From: Actinoallomurus sp040655075
Lineage (GTDB): Bacteria; Actinomycetota; Actinomycetes; Streptosporangiales; Streptosporangiaceae
Length of the DNA: 64,000 nt
Reading direction: 5' to 3'
Assembly: GCF_040655075.1 (NCBI RefSeq)
Contig: NZ_JBFAJC010000005.1
Coordinates: 341,369 to 405,368, forward strand
Part shown: piece after piece, positions 42,317 through 50,866 of the stretch
Numbering within the stretch: the first letter of the stretch is position 1
How the letters are laid out: the number at the start of each line of letters is the position of its first letter
The notes under the pieces: generated by a model
What the model was told of the DNA's origin: nothing
The model's input: only the letters and a program-made list of their open reading frames with translations
The model's database searches: none
Made by a program: the position numbers and the translations under genes

Positions 42317-44763
42317 TCGTGTTCTCCCGTACCGACGACGTGCTCGGTGAGTTCGCAGTCCGCCCCGTCGACCCGGCCGACGACGCCGCGCTGCTGCATG
42401 CGTGGGTCACCCACCCCAAGTCGGTGTTCTGGATGATGGGCGACGCGAGCCCGTCCGACGTCGTCTCGGAGTTCGAGGCCATCGTGGCCCGGCCGGGCCA
42501 CGACGCGTACCTCGGCCTGCACGAGGGCCGCCCGGCCTTCCTCGTCGAACGCTACGACCCGCGCCGCGAACTCGGCGAGGTGTACGACGTCCGCCCCGGC
42601 GACGTCGGGATGCACTTCCTCGCCGCGCCGACGGACACGCCGATCCACGGCTTCACCCGCGCCGTCATCGTCACCGTGATGGAGCTGCTGTTCGCCGAGC
42701 CGGGCACGCGCCGTGTCGTCGTGGAACCCGACGTTCGCAACACCGCCGTGCACGCGCTGAACGCGGCGGTCGGGTTCGAGGTCGTCGGCACCGTCTCGCT
42801 GCCGGACAAGCAGGCCCTGCTGAGCGTCTGCACCCGCGAGCGGTACGAGGCGACGCGGGACCGCCGGTCGTACGGAACGACACGAAGCCGCCGTGAACCG
42901 TACGAGGCAACGCGGAACATCACGATTTCGGGCGGGGACGACCGTCACGACGCGGTCGCGCACCTGACGCCCGGACGCTGGGCGCACGCCAACCGGCTCC
43001 TGGTGCGCAAGGCCCTCGCCGAGTTCGCGCACGAGCGGCTGCTGGTGCCGGAGCGGCTGCCGGACGGCCGGTACGCCGTGCGCAGTGACGACGGCACCGT
43101 GGACTACTCGTTCGCGGCGCGCGTTCTGGCGCTGGACCACTGGGACATCGACGCGCACTCCATCGCCCGATGGCGCTCCGGCGCCAAGCTCCGGCTCGAC
43201 GCGCTCGATTTCGTCGTCGAGCTGCGGCACACGCTCGGCCTCACCGAGGAGGTCCTCCCGGTCTACCTGGAGGAGATCGGCAGCACCCTCGCGAGCAGCG
43301 CGTACAAGCTCGCCCGGCCCCCGGTCCGCGCGGCCGACCTCGCGCGGGCGGACTTCCAGGCCGTCGAGACCGGCATGACCGAGGGCCACCCCTGCTTCGT
43401 CGCCAACAACGGGCGGCTCGGCTTCGACGCCGAGGAGTACCAGCGGTACGCCCCGGAGGCCGCCCGGCCGGTCCGGCTGCTCTGGCTGGCCGCGCGCCGG
43501 GACCGCTCCACCTTCACGAGCGGCGCGGGCCTCGACCACGACGCGCTGATGCGCGCGGAGCTGGGCGCGGCGGCCCTCGAGCGGTTCTCGGCCACGATGG
43601 CCGGCCTCGGGCTGGACCTCGCCGACTACCACCTCATCCCCGTCCACCCGTGGCAGTGGCGGAACCGGCTGTCGGTGACCTTCGCCGGTGAGGTGGCGCG
43701 GCGCCGTCTCGTGCTCCTCGGCCCCAGCGAGGACGAGTACCTCGCCCAGCAGTCGATCCGGACCTTCTTCAACGTCGGGGCACCGTCGAAGCACTACGTG
43801 AAGACGGCACTGTCCGTGCTGAACATGGGCTTCCTGCGCGGCCTGTCCGCCGAGTACATGGCGGCGACGCCGGCCATCAACGACTGGGTCGCCGGCCTGG
43901 TCGCGAACGACGAGGTCCTGAAGCGGACCGGCCTGACCGTGCTGCGGGAGCGCGCCGCGGTCGGGTACCACCATGAGCAGTACGCCGCCGCCTCCGCGAA
44001 GGGCTCCCCATACCTGAAGATGCTGGCCGCGCTCTGGCGGGAGAGCCCGGTGCCGCTGCTCGGACCGGGCGAGCGGGTCGCGACCATGGCCTCGCTGCTG
44101 CACGTCGACCGGGCGGGTGACTCCGTCGCGGGCGCCCTGATCAACGGGTCGGGGCTGGACCCGGTCGCCTGGCTGCGCCGATACCTCGACGCCTACCTGA
44201 CGCCGATCCTGCACTGCTTCTACGCCCACGACCTGGTCTTCATGCCGCACGGCGAGAACGTCGTCCTCGTGCTCGACGAGCGAGGCGTCCCACAGCGTGC
44301 CATGTTCAAGGACATCGCCGAGGAGATCGGCGTGATGAGCGCCGACCGGCCGCTGCCACCGGAGATCGAGCGCGTCCGCGCGGACGTGCCCGAGGACATG
44401 AAGATCCTCTCGATCTTCACGGACGTCTTCGACTGCTTCTTCCGTTTCCTCAGCGCGATCCTCGACGCGGACGGCACCCTCGACGAGGACACCTTCTGGT
44501 CGACGGTGGCCGCCTGTGTCGCGGACTACCAGGACTCGCTCCCCCACCTGGCCGACCGCTTCGCCAGGTACGACCTGTTCGCCGAGCGGTTCGCGCTGTC
44601 CTGCCTCAACCGGCTGCAGCTACGGAACAACCGGCAGATGGTCGACCTCGCCGACCCGGCCGGCGCCCTGCAGCTCGTCGGCACCCTGGAGAACCCCATC
44701 GCCCGCTTCGCGCGCCAGGGGCTCGGTCGCGCTGAGGCAAGTGGGAGACGAAAACGATCTTGA
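42313..44763 (+). CDS. desC-desD: DesC-DesD fusion: N-acyltransferase joined to NIS siderophore synthetase
   Basis: 816 residues in one uninterrupted frame from GTG 42313. Residues 1-~175 are a GNAT acyltransferase of the IucB/DesC type (FWMMGDASPSDVVSEF, GMHFLAAPTDTPIHGFTRAV, VVEPDVRNTAVHALN). Residues ~205-816 are an IucA/IucC-type NIS synthetase: EGHPCFVANNGRLGF, IPVHPWQWRN, FNVGAPSKHYVKTALSVLNM, HGENVVLVLDE and MFKDIAEE. In known des clusters these are separate desC and desD genes. The domains are joined by a linker of three imperfect ~9-residue repeats (YEATRDRRS type). The N domain should acylate N-hydroxycadaverine with succinyl- or acetyl-CoA; the C domain oligomerises and cyclises with ATP to desferrioxamines. 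Confidence 0.92.
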   Translation: MIVFSRTDDVLGEFAVRPVDPADDAALLHAWVTHPKSVFWMMGDASPSDVVSEFEAIVARPGHDAYLGLHEGRPAFLVERYDPRRELGEVYDVRPGDVGMHFLAAPTDTPIHGFTRAVIVTVMELLFAEPGTRRVVVEPDVRNTAVHALNAAVGFEVVGTVSLPDKQALLSVCTRERYEATRDRRSYGTTRSRREPYEATRNITISGGDDRHDAVAHLTPGRWAHANRLLVRKALAEFAHERLLVPERLPDGRYAVRSDDGTVDYSFAARVLALDHWDIDAHSIARWRSGAKLRLDALDFVVELRHTLGLTEEVLPVYLEEIGSTLASSAYKLARPPVRAADLARADFQAVETGMTEGHPCFVANNGRLGFDAEEYQRYAPEAARPVRLLWLAARRDRSTFTSGAGLDHDALMRAELGAAALERFSATMAGLGLDLADYHLIPVHPWQWRNRLSVTFAGEVARRRLVLLGPSEDEYLAQQSIRTFFNVGAPSKHYVKTALSVLNMGFLRGLSAEYMAATPAINDWVAGLVANDEVLKRTGLTVLRERAAVGYHHEQYAAASAKGSPYLKMLAALWRESPVPLLGPGERVATMASLLHVDRAGDSVAGALINGSGLDPVAWLRRYLDAYLTPILHCFYAHDLVFMPHGENVVLVLDERGVPQRAMFKDIAEEIGVMSADRPLPPEIERVRADVPEDMKILSIFTDVFDCFFRFLSAILDADGTLDEDTFWSTVAACVADYQDSLPHLADRFARYDLFAERFALSCLNRLQLRNNRQMVDLADPAGALQLVGTLENPIARFARQGLGRAEASGRRKRS

Positions 44764-44870
44764 AGCTGTAGCCTCTGCTCTGCCGTTTGGCGCCCGCTGG
44801 GGAACACGCTGCCCGGGCTTGGCGGCAGCATCCCCTGTGGAGACACCCTCATCGAGGATAGGAAGGCACG

Positions 44871-46322
44871 TTGAAACAACGTTCCAGGGCAGTGGTGGCC
44901 GCGGCGGCCACCATGTTCGCCTGCACCATCGCGGCTCAGCCCGCCTTGGCGGATGGTTCTGATCCTGCCGGTCTGGTAGTGATATCGGGCACCAGCGCGC
45001 TGCCGGCGGGTTGTGGGCTGGCCGAGGGCAACGGTTACGTGCTGAACCCGAATGCCGAGGTTCAGCCCATGGTGGCGCGGGATCCGAAGCAGTCGAAGCA
45101 TCTCGTCGCGATTTACCAGCAGGACCGGTGGAACAAGTACGGCAGCAACGGAGCCGTCACCGTCGTGTCCAACGACGCCGGCGTGACCTGGCACAAGTCG
45201 GCGGGGCAGCCCGCGTTCTCCCGCTGCAACGGCGGCACCGCGGCCAACGGCGGGGACTACGACGTCACGACGGACCACTGGATCACGATCACGCCGTCCG
45301 GTGCGGCGGTGGCCGCGTCGTTCTCGCTGTCGCGTACCGGTCAGGTGACGGCGATGCTGGTGTCGCGGTCCGCCGACGGCGGTGAGCACTGGGATGCCCC
45401 GGTGACGCTGCAGCGGGACGACACCACGGAGTTCTTCAACGACCGCCCGTCGATCACCGCCGACCCGTACCACCCGGGCGTGGTCTACGCCGTGTGGGAC
45501 CGAAGCTACAGCGAGTCGGACGGCTCCTGGGGACAGCCGGTCTACCTGGCGAAGTCGACCGACGACGGGAAGACCTGGACGTCGAAGAAGGTCTACGACT
45601 TCCCCACCAACAACGGCGCCATCGGTGCCGTGGTGCAGCCGATGTCCGACGGGACGCTGCTGCTCGGCATGCACGTGGAGAGCGACACCACCGCCGCCAC
45701 CCAGGTCGTCCGCTCGACCGACGGCGGCGACACGTGGTCGACGCCGACGCTGAACGCGGCGGCGCCGTTCACCGTGGGTACCAAGATCCCGGACCCCGAC
45801 AACGGGACCGACCCGGTGCGCAACGCCACGCTCCCGCTGCTGGCGGTCCAGCCGAACAGCAAGGTGGTGAACGCGGTCTGGCAGAGCCAGAACGCCGACG
45901 GCACCTTCCACGTCGCGTACGCGAGGTCCACGGACGACGGGCAGACCTGGTCCGCCCCGGTTCGCGTGGACAAGACGCCCACCGGTTCGGCCGTGGTACC
46001 GGCGATCGCCGTGGCCCCCAGCGGCGTCGTGGGGATCACGTACTACGACTTCCGGAACAACACGTCCGCCGCCACGCTGCCCACCGACTTCTGGTCCATG
46101 ACCTGCGCAGAGAACTGCACGGAGTCCGGATCGTGGAGCGAGCAGCACATGGAGGGTTCGTTCGACGCGCGGACGGTGCCGCTGACGAGCTCCGGCCGGA
46201 TGATCGGTGACTACACCGGCCTGGTCTGGACGACCGGCTCGACCTTCCTGGCCGTGTACGGCGTGGCCACCGGCAACACCAGCAACCCGGTGGACATCCA
46301 CAGCGACACCTTCGACCGCTGA
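44871..46322 (+). CDS. Secreted BNR/Asp-box sialidase-like beta-propeller protein
   Basis: 483 residues from TTG 44871 (GGAAGG upstream). The signal peptide ends near PALADG. Five Asp-box motifs (SNDAGVTW, SADGGEHW, STDDGKTW, STDGGDTW, STDDGQTW) mark a sialidase-fold propeller. The family includes exo-alpha-sialidases and unrelated glycoside-binding propellers. The N-terminal FRIP arginine motif of true sialidases is not evident, so enzymatic identity is unsure. It follows desCD by 107 bp containing a weak hairpin (44808-44829). It is probably transcribed separately and is closed by two strong terminators. Confidence 0.85.
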   Translation: MKQRSRAVVAAAATMFACTIAAQPALADGSDPAGLVVISGTSALPAGCGLAEGNGYVLNPNAEVQPMVARDPKQSKHLVAIYQQDRWNKYGSNGAVTVVSNDAGVTWHKSAGQPAFSRCNGGTAANGGDYDVTTDHWITITPSGAAVAASFSLSRTGQVTAMLVSRSADGGEHWDAPVTLQRDDTTEFFNDRPSITADPYHPGVVYAVWDRSYSESDGSWGQPVYLAKSTDDGKTWTSKKVYDFPTNNGAIGAVVQPMSDGTLLLGMHVESDTTAATQVVRSTDGGDTWSTPTLNAAAPFTVGTKIPDPDNGTDPVRNATLPLLAVQPNSKVVNAVWQSQNADGTFHVAYARSTDDGQTWSAPVRVDKTPTGSAVVPAIAVAPSGVVGITYYDFRNNTSAATLPTDFWSMTCAENCTESGSWSEQHMEGSFDARTVPLTSSGRMIGDYTGLVWTTGSTFLAVYGVATGNTSNPVDIHSDTFDR

Positions 46323-46329
46323 CCTGCCG

Positions 46330-46371
46330 GGTGCGATCCGCCGGCGGTTCCCAGCGCCGGCGGGTCGCACC
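46330..46371 (+). terminator. Terminator hairpin after the Asp-box gene
   Basis: A 17-bp stem (46330-46346 with 46355-46371, one wobble) with an 8-nt loop, 8 bp after the stop, followed by TTAC. Confidence 0.7.
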
Positions 46372-46430
46372 TTACGGCTCGGCGGTGCCACACCGACCAG
46401 GGTGCGCACGGCCAGGTCCCGAGCTTTACG

Positions 46431-46463
46431 GGCCGGTCGGGTCGCCACGCGACCCGACCGGCC
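46431..46463. terminator. Perfect GC-rich hairpin between convergent units
   Basis: A perfect 15-bp stem, GGCCGGTCGGGTCGC (46431-46445) with GCGACCCGACCGGCC (46449-46463), and a CAC loop, followed by TTGACGTT. It lies between the Asp-box gene and the leftward dioxygenase pair and may serve both. Confidence 0.65.
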
Positions 46464-46599
46464 TTGACGTTAGGCGAGCACTCGCGGCCCGCATCCGGGC
46501 GCTGACGCAACGCAGGGACCTGAGGTCCATTCGGGACCCAGGGATTAGGCTTCGAGCCTCTTTCCACGGAAAGCCGAGCAGGCGATAGTTGGCTAAAGG

Positions 46600-47370
46600 T
46601 CAGACGGGCGGCATCAGATCGCTCTCGCTGATGGTGTACGTCAGCAGGGGGTAGATGAAGTCCGTTTCATTGTTCTCACGGCGCCGTAGTTGGTAAAACT
46701 CATGCCTCTGCTCGTCGTCGGCCGACATGAGGCGCGCACCCTGCGGGAGGTATACATGTCCGTCGCGAAACCGAACGAAGGTCTTTGACGTTCGAAAAGT
46801 TACACCCAACCATTGGTTGTCCGCCGCCTGGACGGGCGCGTCCAATACGATTTTGTGCTTGAGTCGCCGATTCGAGTCGACAGAAAACCCGACGATACCG
46901 TTGTGGGCGAGGGGGATCTCGAACTTCTCGCCACCGGACCCCTTTGATTCGAAGATCAGCTTCCTCGGCGGGCTCGCTTCGGGATGTTGGTAGCAGGAGA
47001 AGACGGCAATAAACGACTCGTTGGCCAGATCGAGGGCTTGGTCGGAATGGCTGCCCATGGTTTTGTAAGCGTTCATGTAGCTCTCAACGAGAGCATTGTT
47101 GAAGCCGACCGCAAGCGCCGCACGTTCTTGAATCTGTTGCGCCAGCCGTTCGTGCACCGCCCGGAAACGCTGCGTCGGACTGCTGTATCGAGTGGTAGTA
47201 CGTACGAGAGGCACACCACCCGCCTCGTCGATCTTGGTAAGGACTGCGCCTCGCCAGCCTTTTCCTATGTCTTCCAAACGAACCGACGCGGACAGCTGAG
47301 CAAAGAGATTCTCCTCGGCCGGCAAAGCGCACGAGAGGATCTCATCCGAAATCCTAGACTCGGGGTGCAA
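46600..47370 (-). CDS. Predicted AlkB-like Fe(II)/2-oxoglutarate dioxygenase (second of pair)
   Basis: 256 residues, probably from TTG 47370, overlapping the upstream gene by 17 bp. I do not recognise a named gene. The double-stranded beta-helix signature is visible: HSD (KTMGSHSDQALDL), a distal His (RRLKHKIVLDAP) and an Arg a short way on (VTFRTSKTFVRF), the ligand set of AlkB-type enzymes. NNALVESYMNAYKTMGSHSD aligns with NHVLAQIYHN...AHAD of the upstream product, so the two are paralogues. GC content and codon use are clearly lower than the flanks. The substrate is unknown: nucleic acid, peptide or small molecule. Confidence 0.65.
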   Translation of the reverse strand: MHPESRISDEILSCALPAEENLFAQLSASVRLEDIGKGWRGAVLTKIDEAGGVPLVRTTTRYSSPTQRFRAVHERLAQQIQERAALAVGFNNALVESYMNAYKTMGSHSDQALDLANESFIAVFSCYQHPEASPPRKLIFESKGSGGEKFEIPLAHNGIVGFSVDSNRRLKHKIVLDAPVQAADNQWLGVTFRTSKTFVRFRDGHVYLPQGARLMSADDEQRHEFYQLRRRENNETDFIYPLLTYTISESDLMPPV

Positions 47371-48583
47371 CGTAGTCTCCCGTGTTCATACTGAAGAGAA
47401 AGTCGTCGCCGTAATCAATGAAGGACGAGGTCCTGTTCTCCTCGGCGTACAGCCTGCGCAGCTCGTTCATGCCGGTCGGTGTGGGTGGCCCCAGCTTCAC
47501 CAAATCTCCGGCCACTTTGAGGAACGTGTGGCCGTTCTTGTGAACGGCTTCGGCGCTCGAACAGCGCACCACGTATCCCAGGCGGGTCGGGAGCAACTCG
47601 GCATCCAACGCTGAGGGCCGGATTTCATGCGTATACCGGCGGTTGGTGGACAGCGGCATGAAGAACACGGAGCCGGGGTAGAGAGTCAGGGTGAACTGCG
47701 AGGGGAGCGCGACCCCGTCGCGTTCTTCGGTCGGCTCCTTGAGGCGAAAGTGGAGTTTGGTCAGCCCGCTGGCACCCTTCACACCATAGTCGAAGGCGTC
47801 TTCGGCCAGAGGCTGCAGCTTGTCGAGCCGGTCATAGAAAGTACAGAAGGCCATGATGCCATTGACGGGCATGTCCTTGGTCTTGTCGGCATGGGCCGAG
47901 ATCTTGGCCTTGGACTGCTTGCGCTCGGCCGTGGCAACGGTGTTGTGGTAGATCTGAGCGAGGACGTGATTTAGCGGTGCCTGGTTCCGGAAGATGGCGG
48001 CGGCCTCGCGGTTCAGAGCCTCGACGATGCGCGTGTCGGTCGGGCGAAAGCTCTCGGTCGGCCCCGAGAGATTCGTGGAGCACCGGAGCAGGCGGAAATG
48101 TAGTTCGTCACCGTTTCGCGTGACGGGCGTCAGATAGATTCCGCTGCGATGGGCTGTTCCAGGTTTGGTGGACTCCGTCAGGGACTGGAACGCGTGCTCC
48201 GCACGGATCCGTCCGAAGTGATCGGCGTCGAGTCCGAAAAAGCGGCGATAGTACACGCCGACGCCGTGTACGCGGATGGGAACTCGGCCGAGGTCGACGA
48301 GGGTCCAAGGTTCGTCGACGTCCTCATGGTAACCGTGTGATAGCTCCCGGATAACGAATACCCGGGCAGCCGCACGCAGTTGGGGGCCGCTGATCCCGGA
48401 TATATCGCCACACAGGTAGACGGTCTTCTGCGCGAGGTTGGGCGAACCAGAAGCAAGGTCCTCTGGCGTGATCGTGGACCCGAAGAAGTCCCTGATCAAG
48501 TCATTATCCTGCAACGCCGAAGGCGCAACCAAGATGTTGCTCGCATCCTCGATGCAGGCTTCTGCTAGCTCTGTTGTATACAT
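47354..48583 (-). CDS. Predicted AlkB-like Fe(II)/2-oxoglutarate dioxygenase (first of pair)
   Basis: 409 residues from ATG 48583 (GGCAGG upstream; a TTG sits just before). The C-terminal half contains the iron ligands: HAD in KISAHADKTKDMP, a distal His in RRYTHEIRPS and a following Arg (RLGYVVRCSSA), plus LYPGSVFFMPLSTN, which is typical of the strand before the distal His. The N-terminal ~180 residues (ELSHGYHEDVDEPWTLVDLG) have no fold I can assign. The upstream 110 bp are A/T-rich with a TATAAA-like box. The pair forms a compact, low-GC operon consistent with horizontal acquisition. Confidence 0.65.
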   Translation of the reverse strand: MYTTELAEACIEDASNILVAPSALQDNDLIRDFFGSTITPEDLASGSPNLAQKTVYLCGDISGISGPQLRAAARVFVIRELSHGYHEDVDEPWTLVDLGRVPIRVHGVGVYYRRFFGLDADHFGRIRAEHAFQSLTESTKPGTAHRSGIYLTPVTRNGDELHFRLLRCSTNLSGPTESFRPTDTRIVEALNREAAAIFRNQAPLNHVLAQIYHNTVATAERKQSKAKISAHADKTKDMPVNGIMAFCTFYDRLDKLQPLAEDAFDYGVKGASGLTKLHFRLKEPTEERDGVALPSQFTLTLYPGSVFFMPLSTNRRYTHEIRPSALDAELLPTRLGYVVRCSSAEAVHKNGHTFLKVAGDLVKLGPPTPTGMNELRRLYAEENRTSSFIDYGDDFLFSMNTGDYVAPRV

Positions 48584-48696
48584 CAAACGATACCTGCCAT
48601 TAGCAGATCTTGGTGGATTACTTAGAACCGTTTATATTGCAACGGACCGCACTCTTTCATATGCGTTGCGAAGCGTAAACTAAAGGAGACGGACCG

Positions 48697-48747
48697 TTGA
48701 ACCTTGATGCTCTCACGGGGCTCTACAGCGGGCAACGGGTGAAGTAA
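48697..48747 (+). other. Possible 16-residue peptide or gene-start relic
   Basis: TTG 48697 is preceded by AAAGGAG at ideal spacing and opens a 16-residue frame (NLDALTGLYSGQRVK) before TAA. The N-terminus recalls baeRF/Vms1-like hydrolase starts (LDxLxxLYE), so it may be the stub of a deleted gene rather than a functional peptide. Confidence 0.25.
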
Positions 48748-48825
48748 CGCTCGCCCGAACCGGTGAAACGGCACGGTCGCTGCCGAGCGGCCGGGCCGGG
48801 TTGCGTCCGCTCCGGCCGCCGGCGG

Positions 48826-49860
48826 TCACGATTCGGCGGGGAAGACGATGCCGCACTGGGCACGGATCTCGTCCATGACGCGGAGCGTGGTGATCGAGTC
48901 GTCGAGGGGGCGGATCGGGGACTGCGGTCGTCCGGCGGTGATGCAGCGGGCGGCGTCGGCGGCTTCGAAGCACAGGGCGTCGTGGGCGGTGCGCGGTTCG
49001 GTGAAGGTCAGTGCCAGGCCGCCGGGCGGGGTGAGGATGACGTCACCGGGCTGGTTGAACGGGCCGGGCAGGGTCAGTGTCCCGTGCGATCCGGCGATGG
49101 TGGCCGTGGTCGGAGTATCGCCGAACAGGGTGGTGTGCAGGACGGCCTGGTTACCGTACGCGTCGCGGAGCACGGCGGAGATCTGGCCGTTGACTCCCGC
49201 CGGGTGGGGCTGTCCGGCGGCCATGACCTGCGCGGGCGCGCCCAGGACCCACGTGGCGAAGGACACGGGGTAGACGCCGAGGTCGAGAAGAGGGCCGCCG
49301 GCCAGGTCGGGGTTCATGATCCGGTGGTCGGGGGTGAAGTGCTCGCCGAAGTCGGCCAGGACGGTGTGGATCTCGCCGAGGACGCTGGCTTCGAGGACCT
49401 GGCGCACGATGTCGTACCTGGGCAGGAAGAAGCTCCACAGGGCCTCCGCGCAGAACAGCCTCCGTTCGGCCGCGACCCTGGTGATCTCGGTGGCCTCCTC
49501 GGCGTTCAGCGCGAGGGGCTTTTCGACCAGGACGTGCTTTCCGTGCTCGAGGGCGAGCCGCGCGCAGGTCAGGTGGGCGGTGTGCTCGGTGGCGACGTAG
49601 ACGACGTCGAGGTCGGAGGCGGCGACCAGTTCCTCGTACGAACCGTGGGCGCGAGGGATGCCGTGGCCGCGCGCGAAGTCCTCGGCGCGGCCGTGGTCGC
49701 GGGAGGCGACCGCCGTGAGGCTCTGGCGGGTGTGGCGCTGGACGGAACGGGCGAAGCGCTCGGCGATCCAGCCGGTTCCGAGGACGCCCCAGCGCAGGGC
49801 CGGGGCGGCCATCGGGTCGGGGGTACGGGCGGCGGGCAGGGCCGTGGGGAAGGCGGGCAT
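48826..49860 (-). CDS. Gfo/Idh/MocA-family dehydrogenase (third of operon)
   Basis: 344 residues with AGAGGAG before ATG 49860. The Rossmann domain is LRWGVLGTGWIAERFARSV, with EKPLALNA carrying the catalytic Lys (HVLVEKPLAL) and the C domain GGPLLDLGVYPVSFATWVLG with the conserved Asp-His/Tyr region. It resembles the trans-1,2-dihydrobenzenediol/D-xylose dehydrogenase branch. NAD(P)-dependent oxidation of a sugar or cyclitol is expected. It lies 13 bp after the second dehydrogenase. Confidence 0.9.
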   Translation of the reverse strand: MPAFPTALPAARTPDPMAAPALRWGVLGTGWIAERFARSVQRHTRQSLTAVASRDHGRAEDFARGHGIPRAHGSYEELVAASDLDVVYVATEHTAHLTCARLALEHGKHVLVEKPLALNAEEATEITRVAAERRLFCAEALWSFFLPRYDIVRQVLEASVLGEIHTVLADFGEHFTPDHRIMNPDLAGGPLLDLGVYPVSFATWVLGAPAQVMAAGQPHPAGVNGQISAVLRDAYGNQAVLHTTLFGDTPTTATIAGSHGTLTLPGPFNQPGDVILTPPGGLALTFTEPRTAHDALCFEAADAARCITAGRPQSPIRPLDDSITTLRVMDEIRAQCGIVFPAES

Positions 49861-49873
49861 CGCGAAGGCTCCT

Positions 49874-50866
49874 CTACAGCGCCGGGGCCTGGACGGGGAC
49901 GGTCCTGCCGCCGTTCCTCATGGAGTCGATGACCGCCGCCGCGACGGCGCTCGCGGTCAGCCCGTCGCGGGCCGTGGCCAGCGGGGACGGCGTGCCCGCG
50001 GCGATCGCGTCGACCCAGGTCTGGAGTTCGAGCCGGTACGCGTCGGCGAACCGGGGCCGCCAGTCGGCGGGGTGGCCGGTGGCCCGCCTGCGCTCGGCGT
50101 CGGTGACGATGCGGGCCGGGTCGGCGAGCGCGACCGTACCGCGGTCGCCGACGATCTCACAGCGGATGTCGTAGCCGTAGCCGGCGTTGAGGAACACCTC
50201 GACGGTGGTCAGGGCGCCGTCGGCGGTACGGAGCAGGATCAGCTGGGGATCCCGCAGCCCGGTCGCCGCCGGCGTACGGCGCGGAGCGCGCCATTCGACC
50301 TCGGTGACCGGGGAGTCCAGCAGCCAGGGGACGGTGTCGAACTCGTGGATCGCCGAGCCGGTGACGCTGGACTCGCTGGTGGCCCCCGGCGCGGAGGCCA
50401 CCCCGCGGCTGACGCAGTGCAGCAGCAGCGGCACCCCGCAGGCCCCGGCGGCGAGCGCGGCCCTCAGCTCCACGTACGCGGGGTCGAAACGGCGCATGAA
50501 GCCGAGCGAGATCAGTCCCGTTCGTTCCTCCGCCCGTACGACGCGTGCGCATTCGGCCAGGGTCGGCGCCAGCGGCTTCTCGCACATCACGGGCTTGCCG
50601 GCCCGGACCGCGGCGATGGCCAGGTCGGCATGCGTGGCGTCGTGTGAGGCGATGACGACCGCGTCGACGGCGGGATCGGCGATCAGCGCGAAGGCGTCGT
50701 CGACGGTCCGGGCGTCCGGGACGCCGACCGCGACGGCGCGAGCCCGGGCGGGGTCGATGTCGGCCACCACGGTGACGGCGGCGCCGGAGACGTGGCGGTG
50801 CAGGGTGTTCACGTGGTCGGCGCCCATGATGCCGGTGCCGATGACGCCGACGCGGATCTCGCTCAC
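49874..50866 (-). CDS. Gfo/Idh/MocA-family dehydrogenase, inositol 2-dehydrogenase-like (second of operon)
   Basis: 330 residues from GTG 50866, overlapping the upstream stop (GTGA); a longer GTG at 50881 lies inside the previous gene. RVGVIGTGIMGADHVNTL, PVMCEKPLAPT (catalytic Lys), FMRRFDPAYVELR and SSVTGSAIHEFDTVPWLL are close to myo-inositol 2-dehydrogenase (IolG) patterns. Together with two other Gfo/Idh enzymes and a divergent DapA-like protein it suggests catabolism or interconversion of an inositol or amino-sugar acid. Confidence 0.88.
   Translation of the reverse strand: MSEIRVGVIGTGIMGADHVNTLHRHVSGAAVTVVADIDPARARAVAVGVPDARTVDDAFALIADPAVDAVVIASHDATHADLAIAAVRAGKPVMCEKPLAPTLAECARVVRAEERTGLISLGFMRRFDPAYVELRAALAAGACGVPLLLHCVSRGVASAPGATSESSVTGSAIHEFDTVPWLLDSPVTEVEWRAPRRTPAATGLRDPQLILLRTADGALTTVEVFLNAGYGYDIRCEIVGDRGTVALADPARIVTDAERRRATGHPADWRPRFADAYRLELQTWVDAIAAGTPSPLATARDGLTASAVAAAVIDSMRNGGRTVPVQAPAL

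Noticed and set aside
42244..44547. Long minus-strand open frame of 767 codons opposite desC-desD
   Set aside because: It is the mirror of a GC3-rich coding strand, has Arg/Val/Gly-rich composition without domains, and the plus strand carries two clear enzyme families.
44808..44829. Short hairpin between desC-desD and the Asp-box gene as terminator
   Set aside because: Only a 6-bp stem with a 10-nt loop; too weak to annotate as a terminator.
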